A stretch of DNA of 64,000 bases from Hirschia maritima DSM 19733 (GCF_000378345.1 NZ_KB899544.1:1-64000); one strand, 5' to 3'. Counted from the first letter of the stretch, positions 9,901-17,911 are shown. Program-made: numbers and translations. The notes: a model not told the origin generated them from the sequence alone.

Positions 9901-9973
9901 CGCCAACGAGAGACAAAATAATAGCTATGGCGCATATGAGCGGGTTCTTAATTGAAAATTCAGTTAGCGTCAT
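6914..9973 (-). CDS. RND efflux pump inner-membrane permease (AcrB/HAE-like)
   Basis: 1019 residues, the expected length for a proton-driven RND pump. It begins with the usual cytoplasmic/TM1 segment (TEFSIKNPLICAIAIILSLVGG), followed by the periplasmic porter domain with YPGASPTEVLNEVTEVLE. The proton-relay helix contains SLGMLVDNGVVITD. A second half repeats the layout, with SGLLIQNSLVLVDNTDALI before TM10 to TM12. It works with the adaptor and NodT duct encoded on either side. The substrate is not readable; the TetR gene in the same operon suggests induction by a drug or hydrophobic compound. Eleven bases separate it from the adaptor gene and it overlaps the duct gene. Confidence 0.95.
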   Translation of the reverse strand: MTLTEFSIKNPLICAIAIILSLVGGWMAYNEMPRFEDPEFTIRVAKVYTQYPGASPTEVLNEVTEVLETAIQQLPEVKTVSSESSTNLSEITVEIKFSASPTRGELQLVWTKLRNKIADTKASLPPGAGQVIVNDDFGDVYGLYYLLTGEGFTPPELLSYAKELRRDLLEVKGVGKVALIGEQDEAIYVEISRDKTAALGVSLNNIYNTLSQQNTVSSAGNVKIADERISIQPTGGLTTVDAIRSLLIIDPTSGSTMRLGDVANVVRGYEDPVTKIIRFNGVPAIGIGVANISGVNVVQMGEDIDEKLASIDHMRPAGIELHEYYHQGKVVDNAINNFALNVLSSLAIVFVTLLIFMGFRSGIIMGATVLITMSATLLIMWGSGIPMHRISLGALVVSLGMLVDNGVVITDGILVGIKEGKKKLDVAIDVAKSNMKPLIGGTLVGMIAFAPIGFAPGDTAEFTNSLFWVVAIALGLSWFFAFTITPLFCYWLFPEMTSSEEENAPKPNRFMTFYETIIRSILQRKTITLLSVVSIFGLSIWGFQFVKSGFFPASTSPQIVVDYQLPEGTDISSTTQDMVRLEAYAKGLEGVTDVQTLIGGSTLRYMLVYESGAENSSTGQLLIKIDDYRKSDTLIPILQNYIDENFPLGLGKAWKFRMGPGGGSKIEAVFSGPDAKTLRNLANDAKAIMSADDGAVLIKDDWKRAISYIEPIYSQSKGERVGISRKEFSDALQTNYSGQQRTVFRDGDKLIPVIFRAPADEKANPWDMATIQILSPTTNETVPLGQLLDGVHVKWRNGRLLREDRVLTIRAQSDPAPGVLAADLFNRLKPQIEAIPLPDGYSLSWDGEFGSSAEAQSSLASTIPLGLLAMVLVVIILFNRLRQPIIIWAIVPLALIGVVIGLVATGTPLEFMGLLGLLALSGLLIQNSLVLVDNTDALIKQGIPRFDALIQSASSRLRPVLMGAFTTVLGIIPLYFDAFFKSMTVVLAFGLSFATLITLLVTPVLYALFFRIDKSEVAQ

Positions 9974-9983
9974 GGTTTGTGCC

Positions 9984-11048
9984 TTACTTAGCTTCCCATG
10001 CGCGTACGGTCATGCCGTCATGGAGAAATGATCCACCTGCAGCTACGATAACGTCACCACTGTTTAAACCGTTTAAGACAATGACTTCCTCTTTCTGCAT
10101 GCCTATACCGGTGGAAATAGTAGTTTTGGAAATTTTCATAGTGTTTTGATCAACGCGCCATACAAAGAGATTGTCTCCTTCCGCAATGACGGAGGAAATC
10201 GGAATGGCGATGCCTGATGGAACAATGTCGGATGTGTTGTTGAATTCAAAGTCTGTTGTAATTTTTCCCGTCATTCCCGGAAGCACCGCAAGGTTATCTG
10301 GAGATGAAAAACGAAAACTCACACTATATGTTTGTGAAGCGGGGTCTGCTTGGCCGGCGGCTTCTTTGAAAACGGCAGGAAACGAGTCGTTTAAGGCAGC
10401 ATCCAGGACAACTCGTGTGTTGATTGGTGTGAATTGAGGGGTGCGGGCGACTAGGTCTGCAGGCACATTGATTGATGCTACAACTTCTTTGCTCTGGATA
10501 TTTGCGATTGGTGAGCCGGCTTGTATGTTTTGATGACGTTCTACATGTACTTTAGAAATATACCCTGAGAACGGGGCTCTGAGTATTGTATTATTTGAAG
10601 CTTTTCTTGCTGTGTCTAACGCGGCTTTTGCTACATCACGATTTGTTTTGCGTGTTTCCAACACACTTCGAGAAACTGCATCTTGTTCAGCTAATCTAAC
10701 CGCGCGTTGATATTCTGTTTCTGCATTGTCGAATTGGGCTTGAGCTTGTGAGAGTGAGTTTTGAAAATCGCGTTCTTCCACACGTGCGATGATCTGACCT
10801 TTGTTAACTTCATCACCTTCCAATACATCTAGAACAACTATTTTACCTCCCACTTGAAATGTAAGTTCTGCCGCTTCCTCAGCTTCGACAATAGCAGGAA
10901 AGCTCAAAGACCTAGATGAACTTGCCTGACTGACTGTAACGAGTTTTGCAGGGCGTATTTTTATAGTTGGATCAGAGGAGGCTTCTTGCTTCCCGCATGC
11001 GGACAACAGGACCAATATTAACCCACTTAAAAATAATCTGTTTAACAT
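9984..11048 (-). CDS. RND efflux periplasmic adaptor subunit (HlyD/MFP family) lipoprotein
   Basis: 354 residues with a lipoprotein signal (LILVLLSACGK, Cys18). The adaptor layout is clear: a biotinyl-lipoyl half motif (ELTFQVGGKIVVLDVLEGDEVNKGQIIARVE), a coiled-coil hairpin of about 60 residues (SLSQAQAQFDNAETEYQRAVRLAEQ onward), the second lipoyl half (ILRAPFSGYISKVHVERHQNI), then beta-barrel and membrane-proximal domains. It bridges the RND pump and the NodT duct. Ten bases separate it from the TetR gene in front, supporting one transcript. Confidence 0.94.
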   Translation of the reverse strand: MLNRLFLSGLILVLLSACGKQEASSDPTIKIRPAKLVTVSQASSSRSLSFPAIVEAEEAAELTFQVGGKIVVLDVLEGDEVNKGQIIARVEERDFQNSLSQAQAQFDNAETEYQRAVRLAEQDAVSRSVLETRKTNRDVAKAALDTARKASNNTILRAPFSGYISKVHVERHQNIQAGSPIANIQSKEVVASINVPADLVARTPQFTPINTRVVLDAALNDSFPAVFKEAAGQADPASQTYSVSFRFSSPDNLAVLPGMTGKITTDFEFNNTSDIVPSGIAIPISSVIAEGDNLFVWRVDQNTMKISKTTISTGIGMQKEEVIVLNGLNSGDVIVAAGGSFLHDGMTVRAWEAK

Positions 11049-11057
11049 TTTGCGGTC

Positions 11058-11711
11058 CTAAATCATGTTTTGGTTGTGAGAAATATAACTTGATAGATTA
11101 GAAAGTTGGGCGCTGTTCATTCCCAGGGCCATAAACATTCTCTTCACATACAATGGAGCATCGGATGGCGATTTTGTCCCTTGTACTATGGATTGTATTC
11201 CGCGATATGTGATGCCTTTGATAACATCAGTAGCTATCTCAACATCGATGTCGTCCTTGTCGAAAAAGCCTCGTTTCTGAGCTGCTTTGATGTCTTCTTC
11301 TAGTTTGTTTTTGAAAACAGCTTCGAACTTTTCTTTATTGTGGAACTCGTTGGCATACAAAAAAAGCTTCCCCAAAATCTTATCGTCATGTGCTTTTTGA
11401 AAGAACCAACGGATAGTTACGGCTAAGCATTCCGGGCCCCTTGGAATATCCTTCGCTGGATTGTGAATTAACACATCAACATCATCATGGATTTTTTGAA
11501 AAACCGAAATGATTAGGTCATCCATGTCGGTGAAGTAATTGTAGAAAGTTCCTCTCGATACAGAGGCCGCTTTACATATGTCATTCGTTTTTGTTGTGGC
11601 AACTCCAATACGCGCAAAACACTTCATCGCCGCTGCGATAAGCAGTTGTTGTGTTTGCTCTCTTTTCAGATTGCCTATTTCCGAGCGGGTTTTTGTAGTT
11701 GACGAATTCAT
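11058..11711 (-). CDS. TetR-family regulator of the efflux operon
   Basis: 217 residues. The N-terminal DNA-binding domain has the classic pattern (AAMKCFARIGVATTKTNDICKAASVSRGTFYNYFTDMDDLI, helix-turn-helix at about residues 35-55). The C-terminal ligand-binding domain is helical and unlike any I recognise closely. It is the first gene of the efflux operon, and two tandem palindromes lie between its start codon and the probable promoter. Autoregulation plus control of the three pump genes from one promoter is the simplest reading. Confidence 0.92.
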   Translation of the reverse strand: MNSSTTKTRSEIGNLKREQTQQLLIAAAMKCFARIGVATTKTNDICKAASVSRGTFYNYFTDMDDLIISVFQKIHDDVDVLIHNPAKDIPRGPECLAVTIRWFFQKAHDDKILGKLFLYANEFHNKEKFEAVFKNKLEEDIKAAQKRGFFDKDDIDVEIATDVIKGITYRGIQSIVQGTKSPSDAPLYVKRMFMALGMNSAQLSNLSSYISHNQNMI

Positions 11712-11715
11712 GCGA

Positions 11716-11746
11716 TGACAATTATGTCAAAATGACAAAAGTGTCA
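11716..11746. promoter_or_regulatory. Tandem operator for the TetR regulator
   Basis: Two 14-bp inverted repeats of the form TGACA-N4-TGTCA occur at 11716-11729 and 11733-11746, with centres 17 bp apart. They lie 5 to 35 bp upstream of the TetR start codon (read leftward). The size, spacing and position suit two TetR dimers blocking the efflux operon promoter. Confidence 0.75.
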
Positions 11747-11897
11747 ATTTAAATTTCGTGAACAGGAATTCTCTCTTGCTCGAAAGTACAATCATTACAT
11801 CCTTCTATCATTTGTTAGGCGTCAAGGTTGTTCAATGAAGAGGAGGAGGGGGGGATATTGGAGGACGGAACAGCTTTAAAGTTGCTTGGAATATATA

Positions 11898-11932
11898 AAG
11901 GCGGGGTCCACGTTGAATTTGGACCCCGCCTT
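11898..11932 (-). terminator. Rho-independent terminator of the first CpcT/CpeT-like gene
   Basis: GGCGGGGTCCA (11900-11910) pairs perfectly with TGGACCCCGCC (11920-11930), extended by two A-T pairs on each side. On the minus strand a T-rich stretch (TTTATAT) follows. It lies 46 bp past the stop codon at 11978. Confidence 0.85.
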
Positions 11933-11977
11933 AAGGGATACTTTGGTTGCGATTTTGTATTTTCTCTCGCTGGAAAC

Positions 11978-12700
11978 TTAATTCACTACTTTGTCGAGTT
12001 TGTGATAAGTGAAACCTCCAGCGGTCATTGTGATCTCCATTGTTTCAGCATCAACAATTCTGTCACGGAACCAGAAATCTTCAGCACTTAAGCTGACTTG
12101 ATAGTCAAATATATTTTTTCCAAATTTGCATTGGTCTTTAGGCATCATCATATGCAACCGATTGTCATCTTGTTGATGAACGATGAGATCACAACTATCA
12201 GGTAATGGAGACATGTCATCTGGTGTCAGTTTGGAAACTTCTGATAGGTGTTTCCAAGCGTTGGCATAAGTTGTTTTATCGGGAAAATACCAAAGTTTGA
12301 CTCGGACCTTGTCTTCTTGATCCACTTTGATTGTGTATAATCGTTGACGATAAGGATTGTCGTTGAATGTGAATTCTTCGAGATATAAAACTTTTTCTCC
12401 GAATGCAGGAATGTCAATTGTGCGATAGTAAGAAGTCACTGGTAAGTGGCCGCCAAAGGTCTGACCATCTTCATGTTGTCCTTCATTCCAGATTGGCGCA
12501 CCATCTTCTTTTAAAAAACTGATTTGCTCGGCATTGCTGTAGTCGCCTGGCCACCACTTCATTGTCAAATCCGCAATCTCTTGGGAGGTGAGGCGTTGAT
12601 CTATTGATGAGTTTGCTACGCTGCCACATCCACTCACAGCAAACGTTAAAACTCCTGCTAGTGTGCTAGTCAAACACTTTCCAAGCATCGATTTTTTCAT
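11978..12700 (-). CDS. CpcT/CpeT-like (chromophore lyase family) lipoprotein, copy 1
   Basis: About 240 residues from the ATG at 12700, which has GGAG ten bases in front; longer in-frame starts lack support. A lipoprotein signal ends in FAVSGC. The mature part shows the CpcT/CpeT pattern: WWPGDYSNAEQ (family: W-x-G-x-F/Y-x-N-x-x-Q), an aromatic VLYLEEF segment, NPYRQRLYTI, then a GC/SCDLIV segment, a second Cys (DQCKF), and a final DRIVD...GGFTYHKLDK. In cyanobacteria this fold attaches bilins to phycobiliproteins. Here it is an exported lipoprotein divergent from a FAD oxidase gene, so a ligand-binding or cofactor role is more likely. The exact function is unknown. Confidence 0.8.
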   Translation of the reverse strand: MKKSMLGKCLTSTLAGVLTFAVSGCGSVANSSIDQRLTSQEIADLTMKWWPGDYSNAEQISFLKEDGAPIWNEGQHEDGQTFGGHLPVTSYYRTIDIPAFGEKVLYLEEFTFNDNPYRQRLYTIKVDQEDKVRVKLWYFPDKTTYANAWKHLSEVSKLTPDDMSPLPDSCDLIVHQQDDNRLHMMMPKDQCKFGKNIFDYQVSLSAEDFWFRDRIVDAETMEITMTAGGFTYHKLDKVVN

Positions 12701-12738
12701 TGGGTTTTGCTCCGCCATCAGAATTGGTTGTAAATATT

Positions 12739-12755
12739 TGTATATATTGTATACA
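12739..12755. promoter_or_regulatory. Inverted repeat in the divergent promoter between CpcT-like and oxidase genes
   Basis: TGTATA-TATTG-TATACA is a perfect 6-bp inverted repeat 39 bp upstream of the CpcT-like start and 65 bp upstream of the oxidase start. It resembles, in composition and half-site (TGTRTA/TAYACA), the motifs near 19307 and 29348. It may be an operator for the local IclR-type regulator. Confidence 0.4.
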
Positions 12756-12819
12756 TAATGATATATCTTTTGTGAAGCGAGATAGCCAAATTTATTGATA
12801 AGTGTGTAAGGTAAGATAG

Positions 12820-14313
12820 ATGGTGAAGATGAACCGACGAAAAGTGTTAGCGGGTGGGCTTGCACTCAGCGCAGCAGCTTGTGGAAAGAGTAAACCAGTA
12901 AAGTCAGCAGTGCAAAACGCTTCACCATCTCCAGAAAAATTACCGTTTATTGCATCTGATGTTATAGTGATCGGTGCTGGGTTAGCGGGTTTGAACTCGA
13001 CTTTGTTGCTTGAGGAACTTGGCTTCAAAGTCACCTTGATAGAAGGTCGAAATAGAGTTGGTGGACGTCTATATACAATGGATGATGTTCCTGGTGCGCC
13101 AGAGGCCGGTGGGAGCGGTATAGGAAGTATTTATGGAAGGTTGATTGGTGCAACCCAGCGGTATGGTATTCCATTAGGTCCCGAAAGAAAGCGAACGGTG
13201 CCTGTTCCAGAAATATCAATGATGAATGTTTCTGGCCAACATATTCGATTTGACGAGTGGGAAAATCATCCGCTCAACCCTTTGCCGGCGGAGTTTAAAA
13301 AGACCTTACCTTGGTATGTTCAGTATGGTCTTTTTGCGAAAGACAATCCTTTAAAATCCACTCTTGATATCACTGATCCTAAATTCACCGAAAAAGATGT
13401 TTCGATATATCGTTATCTTGCTGAGAAAGGGTTTTCTCCGGAGGCTATTCGGCTCGCTGCTGGTACGAATATGAGTTATGGGGACGAGGCAGGTCCACAT
13501 GGGTTATCTGCATTGATGATGTACCATATTCTTACGTTTGGTAGTATGGGGCGAGGGAATTTAAACTCAGGAGGGCCGTTTGCTGGGGTAGGGGGAAATC
13601 AACGTATTCCTGAGGGAATGGCGCGACATGTAAAAGGAGATATTCATTTAGGTGCCAAAGTAACTGGAATTCGGCATGAAAATGATCACGCAGAAGTGCA
13701 TCTTGATGATGGGCGGATTGCAAAAGCCAAGCATATTATTGTGACAATTCCATTCTCGGCATTGCGCCTAGTGAAACTTGATGCACCTGTACACCCCCTT
13801 CAAGATGAGGCAATTCGGACGCTGGGCTATACAAATGTGACTCATCTTCACTTCTTGCCTACTCGTAAGTTTTGGGAAGAAGATGGTCTACCTCCATCAA
13901 TGTGGACAGATGGTGCACCGGCGCGTTTTATGGCGCTACGCAATGATCCAGAGAACCCAGAAAAGATAACGAGCTTTATAGCATTTGCGAATGATAAGGT
14001 CGCGAACCATTTTGATAGATTGGGCCCTGATTTATCAAGCCAATATGTACTGAATTACCTCAAACAAATCAGGCCCAGCACGGAAGGTGCACTGAAGTTT
14101 GTGAAGTTCTGGTCATGGCAGCTAGATCCGTACGCTGGCGGCGCTTATGCTTTTTGGCGGCCAGGTCAATTGTCTTCTTTGGGCAGGTATGTGGCTCGAC
14201 CAGCAGGTAGAATTCACTTCGCGGGTGAGCACACGGCGTTTGCTAATCGCGGTATGGAAGCAGCAATGGAGTCTGGTGAAAGGGCTGCTTTCGCAGTTGC
14301 GGGGGCTGGGTGA
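12820..14313 (+). CDS. Tat-exported FAD-dependent amine oxidase-like enzyme, copy 1
   Basis: 497 residues. The N-terminus has a twin-arginine lipoprotein signal (NRRKVLAGGLALSAAAC, Cys21). The dinucleotide-binding motif (VIVIGAGLAGLNS, residues 48-60) is followed by the EGRNRVGGR motif typical of flavin monoamine oxidases, and the C-terminal FAD motif is GRIHFAGEHTAFANRGMEAA. The family oxidises amines or related C-N/C-C bonds. Tat export of a folded flavoprotein places it in the periplasm. It is paralogous to the enzyme at 22641 (shared NPL-, KFWEEDGLPPSMWTD/KKFWEDDGLPPNIWSD and WRPGQ segments). The substrate is unknown. An alternative start is the ATG at 12829. Confidence 0.88.
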   Translation: MVKMNRRKVLAGGLALSAAACGKSKPVKSAVQNASPSPEKLPFIASDVIVIGAGLAGLNSTLLLEELGFKVTLIEGRNRVGGRLYTMDDVPGAPEAGGSGIGSIYGRLIGATQRYGIPLGPERKRTVPVPEISMMNVSGQHIRFDEWENHPLNPLPAEFKKTLPWYVQYGLFAKDNPLKSTLDITDPKFTEKDVSIYRYLAEKGFSPEAIRLAAGTNMSYGDEAGPHGLSALMMYHILTFGSMGRGNLNSGGPFAGVGGNQRIPEGMARHVKGDIHLGAKVTGIRHENDHAEVHLDDGRIAKAKHIIVTIPFSALRLVKLDAPVHPLQDEAIRTLGYTNVTHLHFLPTRKFWEEDGLPPSMWTDGAPARFMALRNDPENPEKITSFIAFANDKVANHFDRLGPDLSSQYVLNYLKQIRPSTEGALKFVKFWSWQLDPYAGGAYAFWRPGQLSSLGRYVARPAGRIHFAGEHTAFANRGMEAAMESGERAAFAVAGAG

Positions 14314-15608
14314 TGTTGTCAAAATCAGACAAAATGGTTTGCGCTGCGGTTCTAGCGGGGCTCATGTTTGTAGCCTGTGAAAGTCAACCATTTCCTCGGC
14401 CAATAGCGTGCGACGTTGCTTCGATTGAAATACAATGTGTCGCTCAACAGGCTTATGACTTTCTAGAGACCATTGAGGACTCGTATGTCAAAATTAGCGG
14501 ACTGAGTGAGTTTGCGATTGCTGTAGACACTGCAATTGATGCTCCTATTGAACAGGCTGAAGCCGTTGACTTGATACAAAAGGCGATTGAAGAGTTTGAT
14601 TATATTGCTGATGTAAAACAAAAAAGCGCAGCTCTAAGCGAGATATTGGTAGCATTGGGTGAGCTTTCAAAAGATAAATCCATCTTAGACTTGCGCGATG
14701 ACATTTTGGCAAAGAGCGCTGGGATGGAAGCTTCCGTCTTGATAGATGCTGCTGCAAAGAGTGTTTTGATAACGGCCCGTCATGATGACTTAGGCAAGGC
14801 TCTCAATGGCGCACACAATTTACCTGAAAGTCAAAGTCTCGAAGAAAATGCCAAGGCTATTGTTTTAAGAAAGCTTGCCGGGAAATTCGCAGAAAAAGGT
14901 GATTTTGTAACGGCTAGAGAAGTCATTCAGTCAATTACAATGAGTATTACATACTATCAGGCAATGGCCCGCATTGATGTGGCTCGATTGGCTTTCCAAG
15001 CAGACAAAGCAAAGTTGGCTGAAGAATTGCTTGCTGAAGCTGACGATATCGCTCGTGCTCAGGATAATGGATATTTTATCGGAGCGGCGTTGAGAGATAT
15101 TGGATATACTTTGCTTTTGATAGATGAAAGTGATCGTGCGAATATTTATTTCACTGATGCAATGCAAGCAGCTTCAAAAGCAAAAAAGCAAAACGAAAAA
15201 GCCAGAGCGACGAGCCGTATTGCGACACGTTTGAGCGATGCTAAAGCATATAATCAAACCGTAGAAGTTTTGGAATATGCTGTTGAGCTGGCAGGGCAGA
15301 TTGAATCGCCCAGAATGCAAGGATATTCATATTACGAAATTTCTGGTTCAGCTGCGTTTAGCGGAGAGTTTGATCTCGCGAGGAGAATGATTGAGCTTGT
15401 CCCTGAAAAACCTCTGGGAATGGCTACCACATTAAAATCGGCGGCAATGAGAGATTTAGCGTGGGGATATGCGCGACATGGTAATACGGCCAAGGCTTTG
15501 CAGATATGTCGTGAAATATCGGATCCAAGAGAGAAAATGCAGGCTTATAGCCGAGTATTGCGATTAATGAAAAATGTAGGTTTGGAAGCTCCTAGCCGAT
15601 ACTTATAA
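14313..15608 (+). CDS. TPR-like alpha-solenoid lipoprotein
   Basis: About 431 residues. The ATG overlaps the oxidase stop (TGATG), so the two genes are coupled. A lipoprotein signal ends in LMFVACES. The rest is almost entirely helical, with repeated Ala-rich helix pairs about 34-36 residues long (KAIVLRKLAGKFAEKGDFVTAREVI, AARIDVARLAF-type, NEKARATSRIATRLSDAKAY). This is a degenerate TPR/HAT-like solenoid. Such proteins usually serve as docking scaffolds. Coupling to the FAD oxidase suggests it holds the oxidase or a partner at the membrane; that is inference. Confidence 0.75.
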   Translation: MLSKSDKMVCAAVLAGLMFVACESQPFPRPIACDVASIEIQCVAQQAYDFLETIEDSYVKISGLSEFAIAVDTAIDAPIEQAEAVDLIQKAIEEFDYIADVKQKSAALSEILVALGELSKDKSILDLRDDILAKSAGMEASVLIDAAAKSVLITARHDDLGKALNGAHNLPESQSLEENAKAIVLRKLAGKFAEKGDFVTAREVIQSITMSITYYQAMARIDVARLAFQADKAKLAEELLAEADDIARAQDNGYFIGAALRDIGYTLLLIDESDRANIYFTDAMQAASKAKKQNEKARATSRIATRLSDAKAYNQTVEVLEYAVELAGQIESPRMQGYSYYEISGSAAFSGEFDLARRMIELVPEKPLGMATTLKSAAMRDLAWGYARHGNTAKALQICREISDPREKMQAYSRVLRLMKNVGLEAPSRYL

Positions 15609-15649
15609 CTTTCGATTGTGAAGCTGCTGTATTACGGGAAATTTTGGAA

Positions 15650-15682
15650 GCCCTGTGAAGATGACTTTCATCAACACAGGGC
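15650..15682. terminator. Hairpin between convergent genes
   Basis: GCCCTGTG (15650-15657) pairs with CACAGGGC (15675-15682), with a further GATGA/TCATC pairing inside. There is no clear T-run on either strand. It sits between the convergent solenoid and SUMF1-like genes and probably acts as a shared terminator or 3' stabiliser. Confidence 0.5.
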
Positions 15683-15689
15683 GCAATTG

Positions 15690-16616
15690 TCACTGATCTA
15701 ATGCAACACGGAAACCCAGCAATTGACTGTGATAGTGTGCTAGATCACCGGCTTGTGCGCCGAGTCTAACCCAATCGGTACCAGAAACCCAGCCTCCGCC
15801 CCGAGGAACGCGTCTCTCGCACAGGCCTTCCTCTTCTTCAAGCCAAGCACTTCCATCTAGAGGAGCGTTTTCTTTGTTCATGTGGAGACAGTCTTCTGTC
15901 CATTCCCAAGCGTTGCCTAGCATGTCGTGTAGACCCCAAGCATTGGGTTTGTAACTAGCGACAGGTGCGGTGTGTAGGTATCCGTCATTGCAATTGAACA
16001 GGGGAGCATAATCAAAATGTCGTCTAAAATTCTCATCCGCTACGTTTGCATATTCGCACGCATCTTTATTCGAGCTTCCCCAAAACCAAGGCCCGCGGCT
16101 ACCAGCTCGGGCTGCATACTCCCATTCAGACGATGAAAGCAGTCGATAAGATTTGTGGGTTTCTTTCGACAACCAATCTACATATGCGCGAGCATCGTCA
16201 TAACTTACGCAGACGACCGGGTGTTTTTCATTTTGTGGAATTCCAGCATCTGACCAAGAATGAGCTTTGACGTAGCCCAAAATCCGGTTGGGACCCCAAG
16301 TATTGCAGCCATCTTCAAGCATTTTATGTCCGGATGCTTCCATGAATGCGCGATATTGCGCGATTGTGACTTCAGTTTTTCCGACCGCTAAAGAATAGTC
16401 GATCGTGACTTCTCGAAGTGGCAGATCTCCGCGTTTTGTGTTGGCTTCGTATTTTTCAACACCAATTGTTGCTTTACCGCTAGGGATTGAAACCATTACG
16501 GGGCAGTGTTCGCAATCTTGGAATGATGTTTGATCATCTGTTTGTGCGCTGGCAACCGAGAATAAACAGGAAACACCAGCAGATAATGTGAGTTTCAAGA
16601 ATTTAGACACTTTCAA
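15690..16616 (-). CDS. Exported SUMF1/FGE-fold protein lacking the catalytic cysteines
   Basis: 308 residues with a Sec signal (MKVSKFLKLTLSAGVSCLFSVASAQ). The formylglycine-generating enzyme fold is clear: VSIPSGKATIGVEK, DYSLAVGKTEVTIAQYRAFM, HPVVCVSYDDARAYVDWLS, YRLLSSSEWEYAARAG, NAWGLHDMLGNAWEWTEDC, VPRGGGWVSG and LGFRVALDQ. True FGE has two cysteines around the RGGSWLC region. Here that region reads RGGGWVSGTDWVRLG, so oxygen-dependent formylglycine formation is unlikely. PvdO/SenA-like or structural roles remain open. It is the last gene of the minus-strand operon and overlaps the VOC gene by 14 bp. Confidence 0.87.
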   Translation of the reverse strand: MKVSKFLKLTLSAGVSCLFSVASAQTDDQTSFQDCEHCPVMVSIPSGKATIGVEKYEANTKRGDLPLREVTIDYSLAVGKTEVTIAQYRAFMEASGHKMLEDGCNTWGPNRILGYVKAHSWSDAGIPQNEKHPVVCVSYDDARAYVDWLSKETHKSYRLLSSSEWEYAARAGSRGPWFWGSSNKDACEYANVADENFRRHFDYAPLFNCNDGYLHTAPVASYKPNAWGLHDMLGNAWEWTEDCLHMNKENAPLDGSAWLEEEEGLCERRVPRGGGWVSGTDWVRLGAQAGDLAHYHSQLLGFRVALDQ

Positions 16617-17598
16617 ATACCTCTATCGCAAAACCATCGGGATCTTTGAGAATGGCTGATCTAGAAGATGGAAGCCCTGGAGACCCGTACTTGTCAGGTG
16701 TTTTTAGAACTTCAACTCCTATTTCTTCTGCTTGGGAAACGATTGCATCTAAATCTGATGTTTCAAAGCTCCACATGACAATGCCTCTTTTGGGGGGGAG
16801 ATAATTATCATCAGCAGCCGGGATGTTACCGTCTTTGTGGTCCATCAAAACGACATACCCTGAGGCTGAACCCGGTGCAAAACCTTGAATGAAACGTTCA
16901 TTCGTTCCTTCAGGCATGTTTAAGGCAGACTGCTCTCCAACAACAAATTCCACATCTCTTCTGATTTCGTAACCTAGAATATCTTGGAAGAATTTTAGCG
17001 TTTTTTCAGTGTGTTGAATACATCTTGAAGAATATGCAGCAGCCCCAATTTTTGTTCGCTCTTTAACTGGGCCAACAGGAATGAATATGTCAGGTCGCTT
17101 GACACCCATGACGAACACGTTGTCAGCAACTGGATAAACGATTTCCGCTGAAATATATGTTTCACCTGTTGGGCTGGTGAACTCCATTTCCTTTACGCCC
17201 ATTGTGGAAGAAATCTCCAACGAGCGCATGGTTTTCTCATGCTCGTACAAGTCTTCAATGGGAAAGCTTAGTGTTGCACCTCCCAGATGCAGACCAGTAG
17301 TGGAGGGACGAATGGGGCCTGAGTCTTCGTTATGCGCTAACACTCGGATTTGGATATTGTTGTGGGGGGCACTCAGATAGAATAAGCCGAATTCAAACGT
17401 ATTGTTTGTATCCAGCAATAAATATTGGCTGACACAGGTGTCGGAACATGATTTCCATCCTGAAAATTCTAATTTGTATCCTTCACAAAAAATGCGTTCC
17501 AGTTGTTCTTTATCAGACGTTATGATTGTGACGGTGTGTAGTGGGCTAACACGTGCTGCGTCTACTGAGCTTTTGGGAATAAAGATATCTTCTAACAT
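16603..17598 (-). CDS. Two-domain VOC (glyoxalase/dioxygenase-fold) protein
   Basis: About 332 residues from the ATG at 17598, with GAAGG ten bases upstream; an earlier in-frame start would overlap the DUF1330 gene. Two vicinal-oxygen-chelate modules can be seen. The first begins SPLHTVTIITSDKEQLERIF and ends near MGVKRPD. The second begins RCIQHTEKTLKFFQDILGYEIRRDVEF and ends GSPGLPSSRSAILKDPDGFAIEVFE, a textbook VOC ending with the metal-ligand Glu. His in RCIQHTEKT and Glu in IEVFE may bind a metal. It has no signal peptide, so it is a cytosolic enzyme, perhaps a ring-cleaving dioxygenase or isomerase of the locus pathway. Confidence 0.82.
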   Translation of the reverse strand: MLEDIFIPKSSVDAARVSPLHTVTIITSDKEQLERIFCEGYKLEFSGWKSCSDTCVSQYLLLDTNNTFEFGLFYLSAPHNNIQIRVLAHNEDSGPIRPSTTGLHLGGATLSFPIEDLYEHEKTMRSLEISSTMGVKEMEFTSPTGETYISAEIVYPVADNVFVMGVKRPDIFIPVGPVKERTKIGAAAYSSRCIQHTEKTLKFFQDILGYEIRRDVEFVVGEQSALNMPEGTNERFIQGFAPGSASGYVVLMDHKDGNIPAADDNYLPPKRGIVMWSFETSDLDAIVSQAEEIGVEVLKTPDKYGSPGLPSSRSAILKDPDGFAIEVFESV

Positions 17599-17617
17599 TG
17601 AAATTGTGCCTTCGAGT

Positions 17618-17911
17618 TTACGGGGTTTCAACTAGCACGACTTCGGCATCTGCCAGTCCTTCTCGAAGTTTTTTTGCTTCAGCATATTCTGGAGAATCCC
17701 AGAATTTTTTTGCTGCGTTTTTATTGCGCCATTTCGAAATCGCTACCGAGGCATACCCCCCCAATTGACCCTCGAGCAACTCGGCTCCTGGGGCGACTAT
17801 CAAGTATTCACCACCAAATTTTTGGACAAGTTTTGGAACTGCTTGTCCATATCCAGATATGAATTTTTCTCTCTCGTGAATCTTGCAAAGGATGATCATG
17901 TATGCGGGCAT
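17618..17911 (-). CDS. DUF1330 family protein (dimeric alpha-beta barrel)
   Basis: 97 residues, typical for DUF1330. The family pattern is visible: an opening PAYMIILCKIHEREKFISGYG strand-helix, LVQKFGGEYLIV, the GG-x-x-S-V-A-I-SKWRN strand, and AKKFWDSPEYAEAKKLREGLADAEVVLVE at the end. These small ferredoxin-like dimers often occur in catabolic operons, sometimes as decarboxylases or isomerases, but no activity is established. It lies 11 bp behind the MFS gene and 19 bp before the VOC gene in the minus-strand operon. Confidence 0.88.
   Translation of the reverse strand: MPAYMIILCKIHEREKFISGYGQAVPKLVQKFGGEYLIVAPGAELLEGQLGGYASVAISKWRNKNAAKKFWDSPEYAEAKKLREGLADAEVVLVETP

Noticed and set aside
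11828-12091. Plus-strand 87-codon frame
   Set aside because: It crosses a terminator hairpin and lies antisense to the end of the CpcT/CpeT-like gene; no protein pattern.
15690-16616. Functional formylglycine-generating enzyme for sulfatases
   Set aside because: The catalytic cysteine segment is replaced and no sulfatase gene is present in the window.
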